Of a DNA stretch of 64,000 bases, positions 1-12,285 are shown in pieces. Source of the stretch: Diploscapter coronatus. Its lineage: Eukaryota > Nematoda > Chromadorea > Rhabditida > Rhabditidae. A model generated the notes under the pieces. The model was not told the origin of the DNA, ran no database searches, and saw nothing but the letters and a program-made list of their open reading frames with translations. The stretch is from NCBI GenBank assembly GCA_964036155.1, contig OZ038422.1, positions 52,289,201-52,353,200 on the forward strand. The letters run 5' to 3'. Numbering within the stretch: the first letter of the stretch is position 1; each line of letters begins with the position of its first letter. A program made the position numbers and the translations under genes.

Positions 1-3000
1 CTTTCAGCCTGCCTAACGCCCATTGCTTCCGAGTTTTACCCGAAATTTGCGGGCTCTTTTCATTTTTTGCAACTTTTCGACTTTTTAGAGAGCTTCTCGC
101 TAATGGTTCCTTGTCCGATAAGCATCCGATTGAACCCGCTTTAGACTTGTGTTTTTTTGTGGTATCAAACATCATCTTTTAACTGGCATTTCCAAAATCC
201 TAGATAAGAGGAAAATACCGTTTTTCCTATCGATTCTTACGATATCAGCTGAAATTATATCGGAGCTGTCATTCTATCATTATCTAGGTAAAAATCAGCG
301 ATCTTTCATATATAAAGTCGATGTAATTGATAGACTTTTAGAAATAAGCGTCTTTTCTATCATCCATCTCCGAAGAGAATAGACTAAAATCTAAATTTCC
401 AGAAAAGTTGTGAAGATTGAAATTTCAGTAAACACGAGGAAAATGTCACGATTAATCGTGAAACTTGCTCATTATCGTAATCTTTCTCCACTCGTTTGTT
501 CTATTTTGTGAAGCAACCAATCATTTCTATCAAGAAAATCGCGAGTGAAGTCTCGCATAATGGCGCACGAGGTTAACGATGTTTCAATAATGAGCTGGAA
601 ACTTGCGACAATTAGTACGCATTTGTCGTTCATTTATTGTATTCTAATTTTTACAATTTTTCTGGATGTCTTTATTTTAGTCTACTTTCGCCGGAGACGG
701 ATGATAGAAGAGAAAAATAAACTGAAAAATAGTTTCAAAAATTGCTCATATTTGCAGATATTTTAGTTGTTTTTTTTTTCAATTTTATGTAGATGATTTT
801 CGCGAACTCTTATCATTTTGCAATAAATTTATGCGAACGTTTGTTGACTTTTTAAAGATACATGCTATTTCCAAGATCGTTTATTTTATCGCATCTCCTT
901 ATATTTTATATCCCACTTCCGGAACTCAGAGTCCATCTTGTAGTGTTTCTTTCTAAAAGCCGTAATTGTCCATATTCACCATATTGGATTAAATACGTTT
1001 CGAATTAAATTATGGCGCATTATTTTTCAAGCAGCAAGTTTCTTCTTCATAGCTCGCTAATATAATTTGAAAGTTTTTATTCCGTCGGATATTGCAACTT
1101 TATCGAATTATTTCCATTCAAATTATACCATGTTTCCACTACACAAATTCACAATTTTATACTTGCAGTAGAAGATTTCTGTCAGAAATTGTTATTTCTT
1201 ATTCATCTTATTTTTTATATTTCTAAAAATCAGTTTTTTTTTTTTTAATTTTATAGCATCTACGATACAAATTTTGCAAATACCCATCATTTTTACTAGA
1301 ATTCATTTGTTATATTCTATTTTTCTCTAAATCCTAATAATGCATTTATATTACGCTCTTTTTACTAAAAGAATTTACAAATATATTAAATCTCCAATTC
1401 GAGCTTCAGTTTATAAATTCTCCTCTTAAAATTTAACACTGAAAGAGATTTGAGATGGATTGTGTGTTTTCGTTCGGAATCCAGACCCCAGCCAAATCTC
1501 GAGAATCCACAAGTTTTATCCTAAATTTTTCTCATTTATCGCGATATTTATAATTCACAAGCGTTTTGCCAAACTTACTCATTTTTAATGGGAGACTTCA
1601 ACATATGGGAAAATTTGTGAGAAAATACACAAATCAACATTTTCCGCTCGTGTTAAAACTCGAAAAGGCACCGGAAATCCAGATTTATGATTTTTCCTAC
1701 ATACTTTGCATGTTATTCTCAAGATTTCTAGAATCGAAAGTTTCTTGGAAGCTCATAGATTCTTTTATGCGTCATAAAATACAATGGTCTACATTCTTTG
1801 TTAATTTTTACAATTCAGAGACTTCATTGATTAAATATTCAGATAACTTTTCATATCGAAGTTCTTGAACCATTTTACGTTCATAAATCTTCTTGTTCGT
1901 CCTTCTGTACCCGATACAATATAGTTTTTAGAAATTCTATTGTTATGATGTGAGTTTTTCTCGTTAAAATTTTAAGGTTCAGTTTCAAAATTCAAGCTTT
2001 GATATTTTTAATCCATGAACCTTCTTACCCACCATTTCTGAACCCTGTACAATTTCGCTTTAGAGCCCATTGATTCTCCATTTTCTCATTATTCGTGTAC
2101 ACCCTGGTACGTTTCTAAATTCGCTGCAAAATTCTCATTTTTTTAAATGTATATTTTCTAAAATTCTCTATTTGGCAAGTCACCCCTAACTTCTTCTTAA
2201 CCCCGTGAGACATCGTCTAATCCCAGGCGTAATTGAACTTCACGAGACTAATTACGAAGGTCCGAAGAAGCCTTCCTTGCAAATTCTGAGGTATCTTTCT
2301 AAGGGGTAATCGAAAAATCTCGAATCTCACTGTAAATCCCACTCATTTGTGAATTTTTATCAACTTTGTAAGTTGATTTTTGCAAATAATATTAACTGAG
2401 TTTACAGTTTACTTGACCTCTATATTTTGGAAAGATCGCTAATTTTTATTCTGCTTCGATATATACGTTTTTCAAGATGGGTGAACTTTCAAATAACGCT
2501 AGTCTCGATTCTCTTCACTTTTCCGTGGCCTTTAAGGATGAGAAAAAAGCTAATTTTGTAGTTTCTGATGAGCAGGAAATTTTTGTCGAGAGATTTTTGA
2601 GTTGAAGATTTCTAATCGGCTAAATTATCGTCAATTTTTTACTTGTAATTTGATGGCTGCATAGTTTTTATTCGAGGAATTGACATTTTCGGAAGTTGGA
2701 CAGGCTTGCAACTTTATTTCCAGGAATTCTTACTTATACTTTATGCTACTATTTCATTGTTTTATCAATAGCAAATCTTTACATTTGAGAAATCAAAACA
2801 TCACCACATACTTTTCTTCTTCCTCATTTGTTGTCAACTCATGAGATATCTCGATATTTTTCATTATGACAAAAATGCGTATGATTCAGATTTATTTTTA
2901 GATTTTTTATTCTGAAGACATAAAAGCTAACACCTAGCAATTTTCGAATTTCAAAATATAACTTCTTTCAAACTTTATTTTGTTAAGTCTCACAAGATTT

Positions 3001-3127
3001 TCCATATCTCCAAACAATTTTCGATCTTCCTTATTTTCGGATTTCCTTATATCGATGATACAGCGTCTTTTTCAATCTAGATCTAAATTAATTCAGTTTA
3101 GATTGACTGGGCAAGGAAAAGAAAGGG
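1..3127. other. Intergenic, no gene recognised
   Basis: AT-rich sequence with short random-looking open frames on both strands, the longest about 100 codons at 1566-1868 (+), with a composition that does not look like protein. I see no splice-linked exons, no tRNA-like cloverleaf and no strong repeat. The right-hand end is presumably the promoter of the receptor gene that starts at 3128; a TTTAG-type acceptor lies about 20 bp upstream of that start. Confidence 0.5.
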
Positions 3128-6084
3128 ATGCTTGCAGATGGACATATGGATAATCTGAACACAACACATCCGGGTTCTGCTTTGATTGCGGAGGGGGACT
3201 ATAACAATGAGAAAGAGGAGTGTCGTTATGAAGTGAGGCAATAAAATGGATTTAGTTAAATTTAAATTTAGATGAACTTGATTAATTGAATAATAACTCG
3301 GAAAATAATAGATTATTCAAGTTATCATTTATAAGCCACAAGAAAACAAAGTTCATGGGCAGAAAAATAAGATTTTGACCATTTTAGGGCACTGATAGAA
3401 TCGAAGAGAAAATCATAATCATTGGAATTTGCGCTACCTTCGTAGCAGTGCTTTCGATTGTACTGAATACATTTTATACGATCGTATTCCTAAGGAATCA
3501 GTCTTTGAGGTTGAGAATCTCGCAATAAGAATTGAAACATCAATTAATTTTCAGACGAAGTGGCGTGTTCTACTTCGGTGTTCTCGCAGTGATCGACGCG
3601 ATTATGGCTGTGAATTATATCGCACTAATGAGTGTTTCGGTGGGTTTCATAGTATTCGAAATGAATTTTGTCTTAAATATGCATTCAATATCTATCTTGC
3701 TTTGAGTTAATCCGTAATTTACGACTTATATAGACTTGAAGAGGGTGTGAGATATTGATTTCAGAATTTATCAGTTAACTATGAAATATAGTTCATAGTC
3801 AATCAATGAAGCATCTTCTATTTGATATATCAATAATATTTTAATTGTAAGAACCTGAAACGTCATCAGTGACTGTAAACCGCATTTAACTTATGACGGA
3901 ATATTTGAAGCATTATTCCAAATCAGCTTATTTTCAGGTGTACATCGACTATTTCGATAGTCTGTTCATGTACACCATCTATTTAAAGTACATTCGAATC
4001 TTGATGACTGAATCTAACTGCGCTATTTGTGCATCGTTGCTGATGATTCTGCTCGCCACCACCGAAAGGGTATTTCGGACTTTTGAGGGTAAACAGATGG
4101 AGAAGTGTCGGAGGTTAGTTAGTATAGAATAAACTAAAATGATGCAACAATCGAGAAATATGCTAATATGTTGTTTTCAAACTCGTATGAAAAGTTTCCA
4201 TGACTGAACCGATAATTACGCAATGTTATTTGACCTTCAATTTGATGAAACTTATATTACGTCAATTTTGTATTTTTGTGATTCCAAAGCATTCTTTTCA
4301 GATTTCTCGAGAAAAATCGTCGTGCGGTCAGTGCCTTCTGCGTTCTATTTGCCTGTTGCTACAAGCTCTGCACTTTCTGGGAAATCGCCGTGGTCGAGAA
4401 GGATTGTGAAGAGTAAAAAACTCGTATTTTCTTTATTTAAGCCGAATTTTAGTCCCTTTGAAGCGATATCCCTTGAAAAAGGATATCTGTCGCAGAATGA
4501 GTACTACCAACTGATTTGGCAGTTCTGGTTCAGAAATATTTTCGAGAGATTCCTGCCCTTTTTCTACCTCATCATCACTAATATTCTTTTAGTCAGGGTA
4601 AATTCATTTGTATTTTTAGATAAATTAGTTAATCGAAAGGAACGACTGACACTGAAAATTTTTTCTCGATCTAAAGAAATCTTTAAGTATAATTAGTTTT
4701 CAAATTCAATTCTTGTTATTTCAGGCCGCAAAACAGGAATCTGCAAAAACGATCGGTAATGATCCGAAAGCTCGTAATCCGAAAGTAGCCCGAAGGAGTG
4801 TTCGGGTATTTCCCATGAGTTTATTTTTTCCTAATTTTTGAGACTTTAGGATGCTACCCGCGCTCTGATTAGCCTCGTTTCGATGTATTTGCTATCTCAG
4901 ACCCTACAGGTAATTATTCCAAAACAAAATGCTATGAGTTTAAAAATTAACTGAAATTTTGAACTAGATTTAAAATTAAAAAAAAGACGATTTTAGGTAA
5001 TCCTAACGACTTGGGAGACGTTCTTTGGTCATACTCTGAATGAAAATCTCGTTACGTATTCGTACATGAACGACTTTGTCAGTATAGCTTGTCTTCTTTC
5101 TAGGTAAGTCAAAATTAGTATCATTATAGCCATCGAGAAACATTTCATGTTTCTATCAATGTCTTGATCATATTTTGCATTATCGATGTCATCAAATTTT
5201 CTAGATGGCTATCGTGAATTTTCTGAATTTAAAAATTTCTCATAAATTATATCTAGCTGTCTCCGATTCCCAGTCTACTTCGTCTGTAATCGTCAAATTC
5301 ACATGGCCGCAGTGAACACTGTAAAGGACCTCAAGAAGATGTGCTGCAGAAGAAGAGGGTCCTCTCCGACTCAAGCATTTTTGGAACTAGTTTTCCTATC
5401 GAGTAAGTTATGTTTCGGAAATTCATAGCTTCAATACCTGTGCATCAAAAGCAATGTGTGTCGTAGCATTTTAATTGAGTTAGTGGCAAATTAGTTATTC
5501 AATGCTGTAGATAAAATAGTAGTCAACGAATTTATCTGAAATAATATTACTAAATTTTTAAACCTACTTCATAATTATGCATCTTTCCCATGAAAACATC
5601 AATATTTGTGTCACAATTTTCTGCCAAATTTCCATTTTGCCATAATTTGACGCATCTTCAAAATAAAGCAGACAATTATTTACCCACGGCACTTCAGTGT
5701 CGATATATGACGTCTACATTAATGGAAAAGCAGCATAATAAGTTTTGCGTTGGGTGTAATTTAGAAGAAAAACTAGCACAATTAATTTGGAATAACTTCA
5801 GAAAAGTATGATTTTACTCATTGCTGCATAGATACCAGGAAACACAAAAAGAATCAATGTTCATGCAATTTATCAAATTTATAGCTTTGTAGACAAAAAG
5901 TAAAATGGCATCTGTTAAAATATCATAGCGAATATTATTTTCAGAAATGCTCATTCGCGGCGATGCAGATGAGAACAGCAAAGAGAGTTTCCCCTCAAAA
6001 GCTTCGAATATCGCAGAGTTGGGTCAGAGAACGCCACTGGCGAATGCAAATTACGACGAGGAACGGCAAGAATGGCAGTTGTAA
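3128..6084 (+). CDS. Seven-transmembrane G protein-coupled receptor, peptide-receptor-like
   Basis: Eleven exons assemble in frame to about 407 aa: 3128-3232, 3388-3509, 3555-3639, 3938-4069, 4312-4412, 4453-4597, 4725-4805, 4850-4909, 4997-5103, 5257-5402 and 5945-6084. The N-terminus is short and hydrophilic with an NTT glycosylation site. TM1 is rich in I, V and L (exon 2), TM2 is exon 3, and TM3 ends in a TTER motif in place of DRY. TM4 contains FWEIAVVEKDC. TM5 ends in a basic loop, and TM6 and TM7 lie in exons 8-10, closing with FPVYFVCNRQI, a TM7 and helix-8 arrangement common in nematode receptors. A charged cytoplasmic tail follows. One junction (exon 4 to 5) needs a weak GAG acceptor to keep frame. 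The overall pattern resembles nematode FMRFamide or other peptide receptors, but the exact subfamily and ligand are not clear from sequence alone. Confidence 0.75.
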
Positions 6085-7436
6085 GTTGCGAGAAATTTAA
6101 AGGGTTGTTGAATCGCAAGTAATCGTATTAAAGTCTTCTGACTGGGAGTAATATTGAAAAATATGAAAATTTACAAGTCTATCGTAATCGGATTGATGAA
6201 TATTGTGGAGTTTTGATATGCTATTAAATTTTTTAAGTATTCATACCTTAGTTTAAAAGTTAATATGTCCCTTGCTTCTACTATTAACATATCAAGCTAC
6301 TAACCCTAATTATCATGATTAGTTAATGAAAATTGATAACTTGCGATTTAACAATCTCATTACATCAAATCTTGACTGATATGATTCGTTGTCGTTGTAT
6401 CTGAGGGTTAAATCAATCGGATTTGAATAATTCATTTTTCTAATTCACTTCGGTGAAATGAGTGCAATTTAGCAATTTAGTTCGGCACGGCTTTGCAAGC
6501 CACACGTACGCATGTCTGTGCCATTTTTGGAAATCTGGAAATTTCATGACATCACTTGAATTGAGAAGAGCAGTCGGAATAGGCAACAACAATATGAGGG
6601 TACGAACGGCACGCGTTTTCCATAATATGAAGAGATAATTTCTATCAAATCACATAATTATTCTATATAAAAAAAAAACGTACCGTCATATTGAAGGAAA
6701 AAGTGAGTTGTCATATCGTCGTTTTGTAATAGCCGCCTGAATATTATCTCAAATATTTGATGTCACGAGATTTGCAGGTGATCGTAATTCTGTTCTTGTA
6801 TTAAAAAAATAAATATCATGCAATTTTTCAGTAGCAATTCCTATCAGAGCTTAGCCAATGATAACCCCATGATCATTGTCGATGATTCACAATAACAATA
6901 TGATTAACCTCAGATTATTTTTTATCCTCAAATAGTTTTCTAATGCTTGGGTGATTCGTTACAAAATCAGCAATTACTGAGAAAATATGTTGAAACATTA
7001 TTAATTGTCCGAATTATCCAAAATCTCTTTTTAATAATTTATTATCAAAATTATTGTTGACTAATGAAATTTTCCATAATTCAACAATATATTCATCTTC
7101 ATATTCATTCGACATTGAATTGCTCTATTCATTGCCTTATCTGATTATTCCTCGCATCGAAATATAAACAAATTTTCGAAGTTTCCCTTCATTTGCATTC
7201 ATATTATTCTCACGTGACATTTCTGTGATTCTCCTGTATATGGCTTTATAAAATAATGATTCTAAATAAATTCAATAAAAATTTCGATTTCAAATATATT
7301 CCCATTTTCATTTTAGAGTTCCAATCTATCCATTTGTTCAGCGGTAGTATCGGGTAGACTACCCTGGGCCAGGTTTCGGAAATGTTGGGAATTGCTGAAA
7401 TTGAAACAAACTCTTACTTAACTTTACTCTCTCAAA
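6085..7436. other. Intergenic between convergent genes
   Basis: Shared 3' flank of the receptor (+) and IFT46 (-), AT-rich and without coding frames. Several AATAAA-like signals occur, for example near 7267-7280. A short imperfect hairpin with GGCAC/GTGCC ends lies at about 6483-6525 and has no recognisable RNA identity. Confidence 0.5.
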
Positions 7437-10400
7437 TCATTGCCTGAATTCATTATACAGCGAAAACAGCAAGTGTAGCGATTGAATTCTGCTCTTGTGG
7501 ACGGGGATATCGACCAGATTCAAGCAAATGTCAACGAATTCCTCGGTTGAAACGTCTAGATCGGGACCAGGTAGCTGAAAATAGACTTACTTTATATTTC
7601 TACTGAATCTATATAGGTAGGTTGAGAAATTTTCGACTATCGAGTTTAATGAAGCAATATTATTGGTTCTTATTATTTTGGACTCTTAAAAATTAACCCC
7701 ATCTTAAGTCCAATTCAAAATAATCGAATGTTCACGGTACTAAACTTCATTGGTTTAATGTTTCTACCTATGGATAAATAAAAATCCCGAAAAATGAATA
7801 TTCACCTGAACACTTGATAGCTGCGATTCGAATTGCTGAGGCCACTCCTGCATCAGTTTCTCGACTTCTGGCATCGGCCCTTTGTAGTGGACTGTCTGGG
7901 CTGGTCTGGTTCGGTGAAGTTCCTGAATCATGTAAATAGGCTACACGAAGCTGGGTTGCTCGAAAGAAAAATTCCTAAATATCCTTTTATGGGATCAACC
8001 AGCTACTTGGAAAATAATTGAAGGGTTTCCTTGATAAGTTTCTGACCTTGATGCTCGCAACCCAGTTTTCGATTTCTTCTACGTTCTTGTCAGCTCTTAA
8101 TAATTTCTTGACTGGAGCGTTTTCTTCGGTCGTTAGCTAAAGTTTAAAAATAAAAAAGTAAGAAAATATCTCAAGCCTCTTTAGTAGCATTTCTGAGCTG
8201 CATGTCAACGATGGCCTTATCGCTTTGGTTGATCGCCGGTTCATCGAGATAAGTCAGGCCGACATTGTCGTCAACCTTAAGAAAAATCAACCTATCTTGA
8301 AGAATGGATTATCCATGATCTGAACATAATAAAGCCATAGACATTAACGAAAAAGAAGGAAATCCTAATCAAGTTCGACCTCAGATTGTCGCAAAAGTCC
8401 CTAATAATTCTCATAAATGCAACCAACCCCAAACATACAGGTCTCGAAAAGCTTGTTGAGAATTAGCTTATCTGCATCCACGTTAGTGCTCATGTTATGT
8501 AATTTAGTGCGAATAAGTTGCGAATGGTTTCATTTGAGAAGATTTATAAAAACGATATTTGGCTATAGTTATGAGTAAAGTAGCAAAATACGGGTGAAAT
8601 TGTGGGTTGGCGAATTTGTAGCCTCGAAAAACCTGCGTCGGATCGACTTCAAGCCCTAGCAACGAGCAGCGAATATAGACAAATTGATGATAAGACGACG
8701 AAGGATAAGGAGGAGATCTTGAGCTCAGCCTCTAATGCATTCATTATTTTATCGCTGCTTACCTATCTTCACGCTGCCTAACCTATTTTGAATGACGATA
8801 TTATGCAAAGGGCAGTGTTAATGATAGGATTAGGAATTGCTGAAGTTTAAGATGGAGATCTTTGTAACATAAAAATAGGGCTTCTTATTCAAAATACCTA
8901 ATTTCATAAAAAATGTATGGATTTAGTGCGTTAGAGAACAGAATTCGTCTTTTAGACCACACTATATGAATAGCCACTAATATCGTTGCGTCAACATTCG
9001 GTGTTGCTAGAGTTTGGGGAGAACATTTTTGAAACGTAGTAAGCAGAACTTGCTATCCGTTTCTTATTTGATTGAACTCATTCTAGAGACAACAAAAGTT
9101 CCAATATATTTTTTAACTGAAAAAATAATCGTGGCCTACCTCATCGGGTCTCGGTATCTTGACGAAGCAATCGATGTCGCCGATAGCAGGAATGTGCTCG
9201 AGGAGAAACGGCCTCAATTGTGGTTTGATCTCGATTTGCTCGTGTCGGAACGTGTCCATGAAGGAGATCAACTGTAGTTCGTCGTTCGTGAGGTCGTCTT
9301 CTGCATCTTCAAAATATTAGTATCAATAAATTTATAATTATTTTTTTCGGTTTCAAATATTTTTTCTAGTCAAATGAAAGCTTCTGACTATCGTTTTTCA
9401 CTTTTGGCAACTACTGATAAAAGAAAGTCAATCTTTCTCGTTGCATAATTATCTGCGAAAGTCGGTATTGGTTATCTCGAAAAAGACAAACCCCACCAAC
9501 CTCCCTCTTCGTCTGAAGACGATTCCAATCTGTTGCTGGCCCTCCTCAGCATGTTTTGGAACGGTTGTGCGACTTTTGTCATCAGAATTTCATTTATGGA
9601 ACCTCGACCTTTCGCTAAATATTTTGAATCTTAAAAAGTTTGTAATGCCAGAAAGGTGACCGCTCAGAAATCTCATGATATCACTTTATTTTATCAAACC
9701 TATGCCTATTTTATACCTAACGAGTCTTTCAAAGCAACAACGATGATCAACTTACATTTCGGCGGTAACTTCACCGGTTCACCGACTTTCTTCGGGACAG
9801 AATCCTCTTCCTTCTTTTCCGAATCAGAGTCAGCTTTGCCAGTAACACTGCTGTATGAAGGAGGAGGATTAGGCGGGTAACCAAGAGGCTTTATGCTCAT
9901 TGCGGCTGAAAAGGCGGATATCGTGATGATATTTCATCTTTATCTTCGAACCTAGTTCGCTATCCCCATCTTCGTAATCCTCTTTTCCTGCTGAGATCGG
10001 GTTTTCCAGGTTCTGAATTTCAAACATCAATCAATGGTTTTTAAACTAGAAAATATCAAATATTCTGGTACTTATTCACTGCTTTTGCATCATCATTTAT
10101 TGAAATGTAAGCTCTGTTAAAAGTAATTAAACAATGTTGCATTTTCAATGTCTCAGAAAAATTCGAGATATTTTAGTTAATTTAAGCTCCGATGATTCAG
10201 CTATTCGTTTTAATAATTCAAACAAGCCTTGATCAGCTGCTTTCTCCCCGGCGATGGTGAAAAATAGCCTTCGGTCTCGTCGAGTTCATCCTCGTTGTCG
10301 TTGCCGGGACCTGAAAATCGCACGGACCCTAAATTCGCCTGTGAAAAGGCCCTGGATTTACCCAGGAACCTAGCGCATATCAAGAAAACCTTCAAAGGTG

Positions 10401-11003
10401 CAATTCAAACTATTTTGTAAGGTCTTACTCGGTTGTTCAGTAGCCCCACCAACAGACGTAAACGCAGCGTCTTTGTTCATTGCCTCATTGATTTTACGGG
10501 AATTTATCGCCCGGTCCAACTCCTCTAGCTCTTGCTTCAAGGCCGGAAAGAACAATACGTCAAGACATATTTTATTGCAAATAACTGATTTTTCACACAA
10601 ATCATCGAGAATGTTTCGAAATTTCCATTGAAACAGCAAATCTTACATCTTTGTTTTTTCTTGTAATATCGGGGAAATAAAATAAATCAATTCAAAACCT
10701 CGTCAGCTTCCAGCGAATCGTTAGAAGGTAGAACCTGCAAACGATCGAAATTTTGCTAATTTTTCCAAATCCACTTACCGCACTGATTTGATGCTGGTTG
10801 GCGGCGCCTAGCAATCGTTCATCCTCAATCTGAGGCTCTTTCGGACTCTCCAATAATGCCTGAAAATTTAGAAAAAAAATAGAAAAATCGATCAAATTCG
10901 GCAAGGCACTTGCAAAATTACGCACCTTTGTATGGCTTTTCTTTAAATTTCTCGTCATGTTCATTTCTTTAACTCTCTTCTTTCCTAATGATATTTCTCC
11001 CAT
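7437..11003 (-). CDS. dyf-6: Intraflagellar transport protein IFT46 (DYF-6 orthologue)
   Basis: IFT46 is a core subunit of the IFT-B complex that carries cargo into cilia; in nematodes it acts in ciliated sensory neurons. Thirteen exons on the minus strand give about 439 aa: 11003-10926, 10859-10779, 10734-10699, 10534-10429, 10310-10228, 10012-9952, 9905-9756, 9614-9501, 9306-9140, 8275-8177, 8136-8047, 7922-7806 and 7574-7437. The N-terminal half is acidic, variable and low in complexity. The C-terminal half is diagnostic: HIPAIGDIDCFVKIPRPD, then a YLDEPAINQSD block, TVHYKGPMPE and finally the stretch ending SRIQSLHLLFSLYNEF, all matching IFT46 proteins. Two introns (after 10228 and after 8177) start with GC rather than GT. 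The chosen start lies 43 bp downstream of an X-box; an alternative upstream first exon exists. Identification is firm; the N-terminus is less certain. Confidence 0.93.
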
Positions 11004-11046
11004 CACAATAAGCCGTAGGTTCAGTTTCGACTAGGGTGCGTTCCCC

Positions 11047-11060
11047 GTTGTCATGGTTAC
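11047..11060 (-). promoter_or_regulatory. X-box (DAF-19/RFX binding site) of IFT46
   Basis: Read on the minus strand this is GTAACCATGACAAC, a full match to the nematode X-box pattern GTHNYYATRRNAAC. It lies 43 bp upstream of the ATG at 11003 on the gene's own strand. RFX factors such as DAF-19 use this site to switch on ciliary genes, and IFT genes are classical targets, so site and gene support each other. Confidence 0.85.
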
Positions 11061-11407
11061 GAGAGCCAAATTATGGCTTCATCAAAGGTCGATAATTTCG
11101 TGTTGAAAGTTTTCTTCGCAGGTAACTTGTTATCTTTCCATATTTAATTAGAGGATTTCAATTATATGTTACAGAAACATTCATAAATTAATAAATAAAC
11201 GTGAAGCTAATTCCGAAGCATTTTCGCATAACAACTTTAATACTAAGAAATTGAAAAACTTCTAATAAATTCTGGAAAAAAAAATGCAAGACTTGCAATT
11301 TAATCCAAAATTTTCGATCTATGTTTCGAAGAAAAACTCTATTAACCGAAACTTTATTGCTGCCATTCGTTTAGTACCGTCATAGGAATTAAAAATATAA
11401 ATACTAC

Positions 11408-11503
11408 CTGATCTTCATGTTCAGCACCAACTTCAGTATCGGTGATCATCGTTCGGGCTCCATCTGATTTCTCAGAGATCGAGCGGTGATAATCCGTTGA
11501 CAT
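11408..11503 (-). CDS. dyf-6: Alternative 5' coding exon of IFT46
   Basis: A 32-codon exon starting with ATG at 11503 (MSTDYHRSISEKS...) and ending HEDQ before a GTAGTA donor. It ends in phase 0, so it can join the 10859 exon in place of the 11003-10926 exon and yields a 445-aa variant. Its acidic composition resembles the rest of the IFT46 N-terminus. It lies upstream of the X-box, so it would need its own promoter. It could also be a stray open frame; the clean donor and matching phase argue for a real exon. Confidence 0.55.
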
Positions 11504-12285
11504 ATGCAATTAAAAAATCTCACTACAACACAAGATTTAATATTCGCGATAATTGTGTTTCAAGCAAATCTGTAGGAAAGAAAATGATCAAATAATACGC
11601 TCTTAGAATCAGTCGAACACGCAGATATTATTCCGAAACAAGTTTCGTAAAACAGAGTTCTAGAATTTTTTCAGTTAGAATAACAAAATTGCATATTTAC
11701 ATAGTTCATAGTTCAATATTTCACCATTTTCATGATATGCCGACAAAAATAATATCAAAAATCGTAGAATATCTCGATTGCTTCAGTGCTCATTAGCACA
11801 TGTATCTGTATGTGTCTATAGCTTTTGTTTCTGTGCATTTCCATAACTCTCATTTTCTTTTCAATTTTCTCCAATTTGTTTGAGGACTTCGTTATTTCCT
11901 GCAATTCCAATTTGTCCTCTGCTATGGCAACGCAACTACGAGGAATTTTTGAAAAAATTGAAATTTATTCTCGAAAAGGTAGAAATTCATAAACAACTTT
12001 ATAATTTAGGCGAAAATCACTATTTACAGGAGATATTCAATTTAAAACCCTGCTGAAGTACCCGCAATAATTACGAATAAATTAAGAAATCGAAAATGTT
12101 GTGCCATTCTTGTAGCAGTATAATGAAGATCACAATAAATTATGAAAAAGTTAGATCGAATAAGTTAAACTAAATATTAACTTAATCTCGAACAACTTTA
12201 GCTTGGACGATAATACCTGTTAGGTTTTTATTACAAAAAATCGTATTAGAAAAATCTACAGCAATCATCGCCCAAAGCCCAAAAA
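11504..12285. other. Intergenic between two minus-strand genes
   Basis: AT-rich sequence between the IFT46 upstream exon and the 3' end of the GPCR gene, without coding-like frames. A half X-box-like ATGGCAAC occurs at about 11923-11932 but its left half does not fit the consensus. Confidence 0.45.

Noticed and set aside
1566..1868. 100-codon open frame as a gene
   Set aside because: No splice partners, no domain, and a composition expected of AT-rich non-coding DNA.
6483..6525. tRNA or other structured RNA
   Set aside because: The GGCAC/GTGCC hairpin lacks a T-loop, anticodon arm and 72-nt length; no RNA family fits.
11921..11934. Second X-box
   Set aside because: Only the right half (ATGGCAAC) fits; the left half lacks the GT start.
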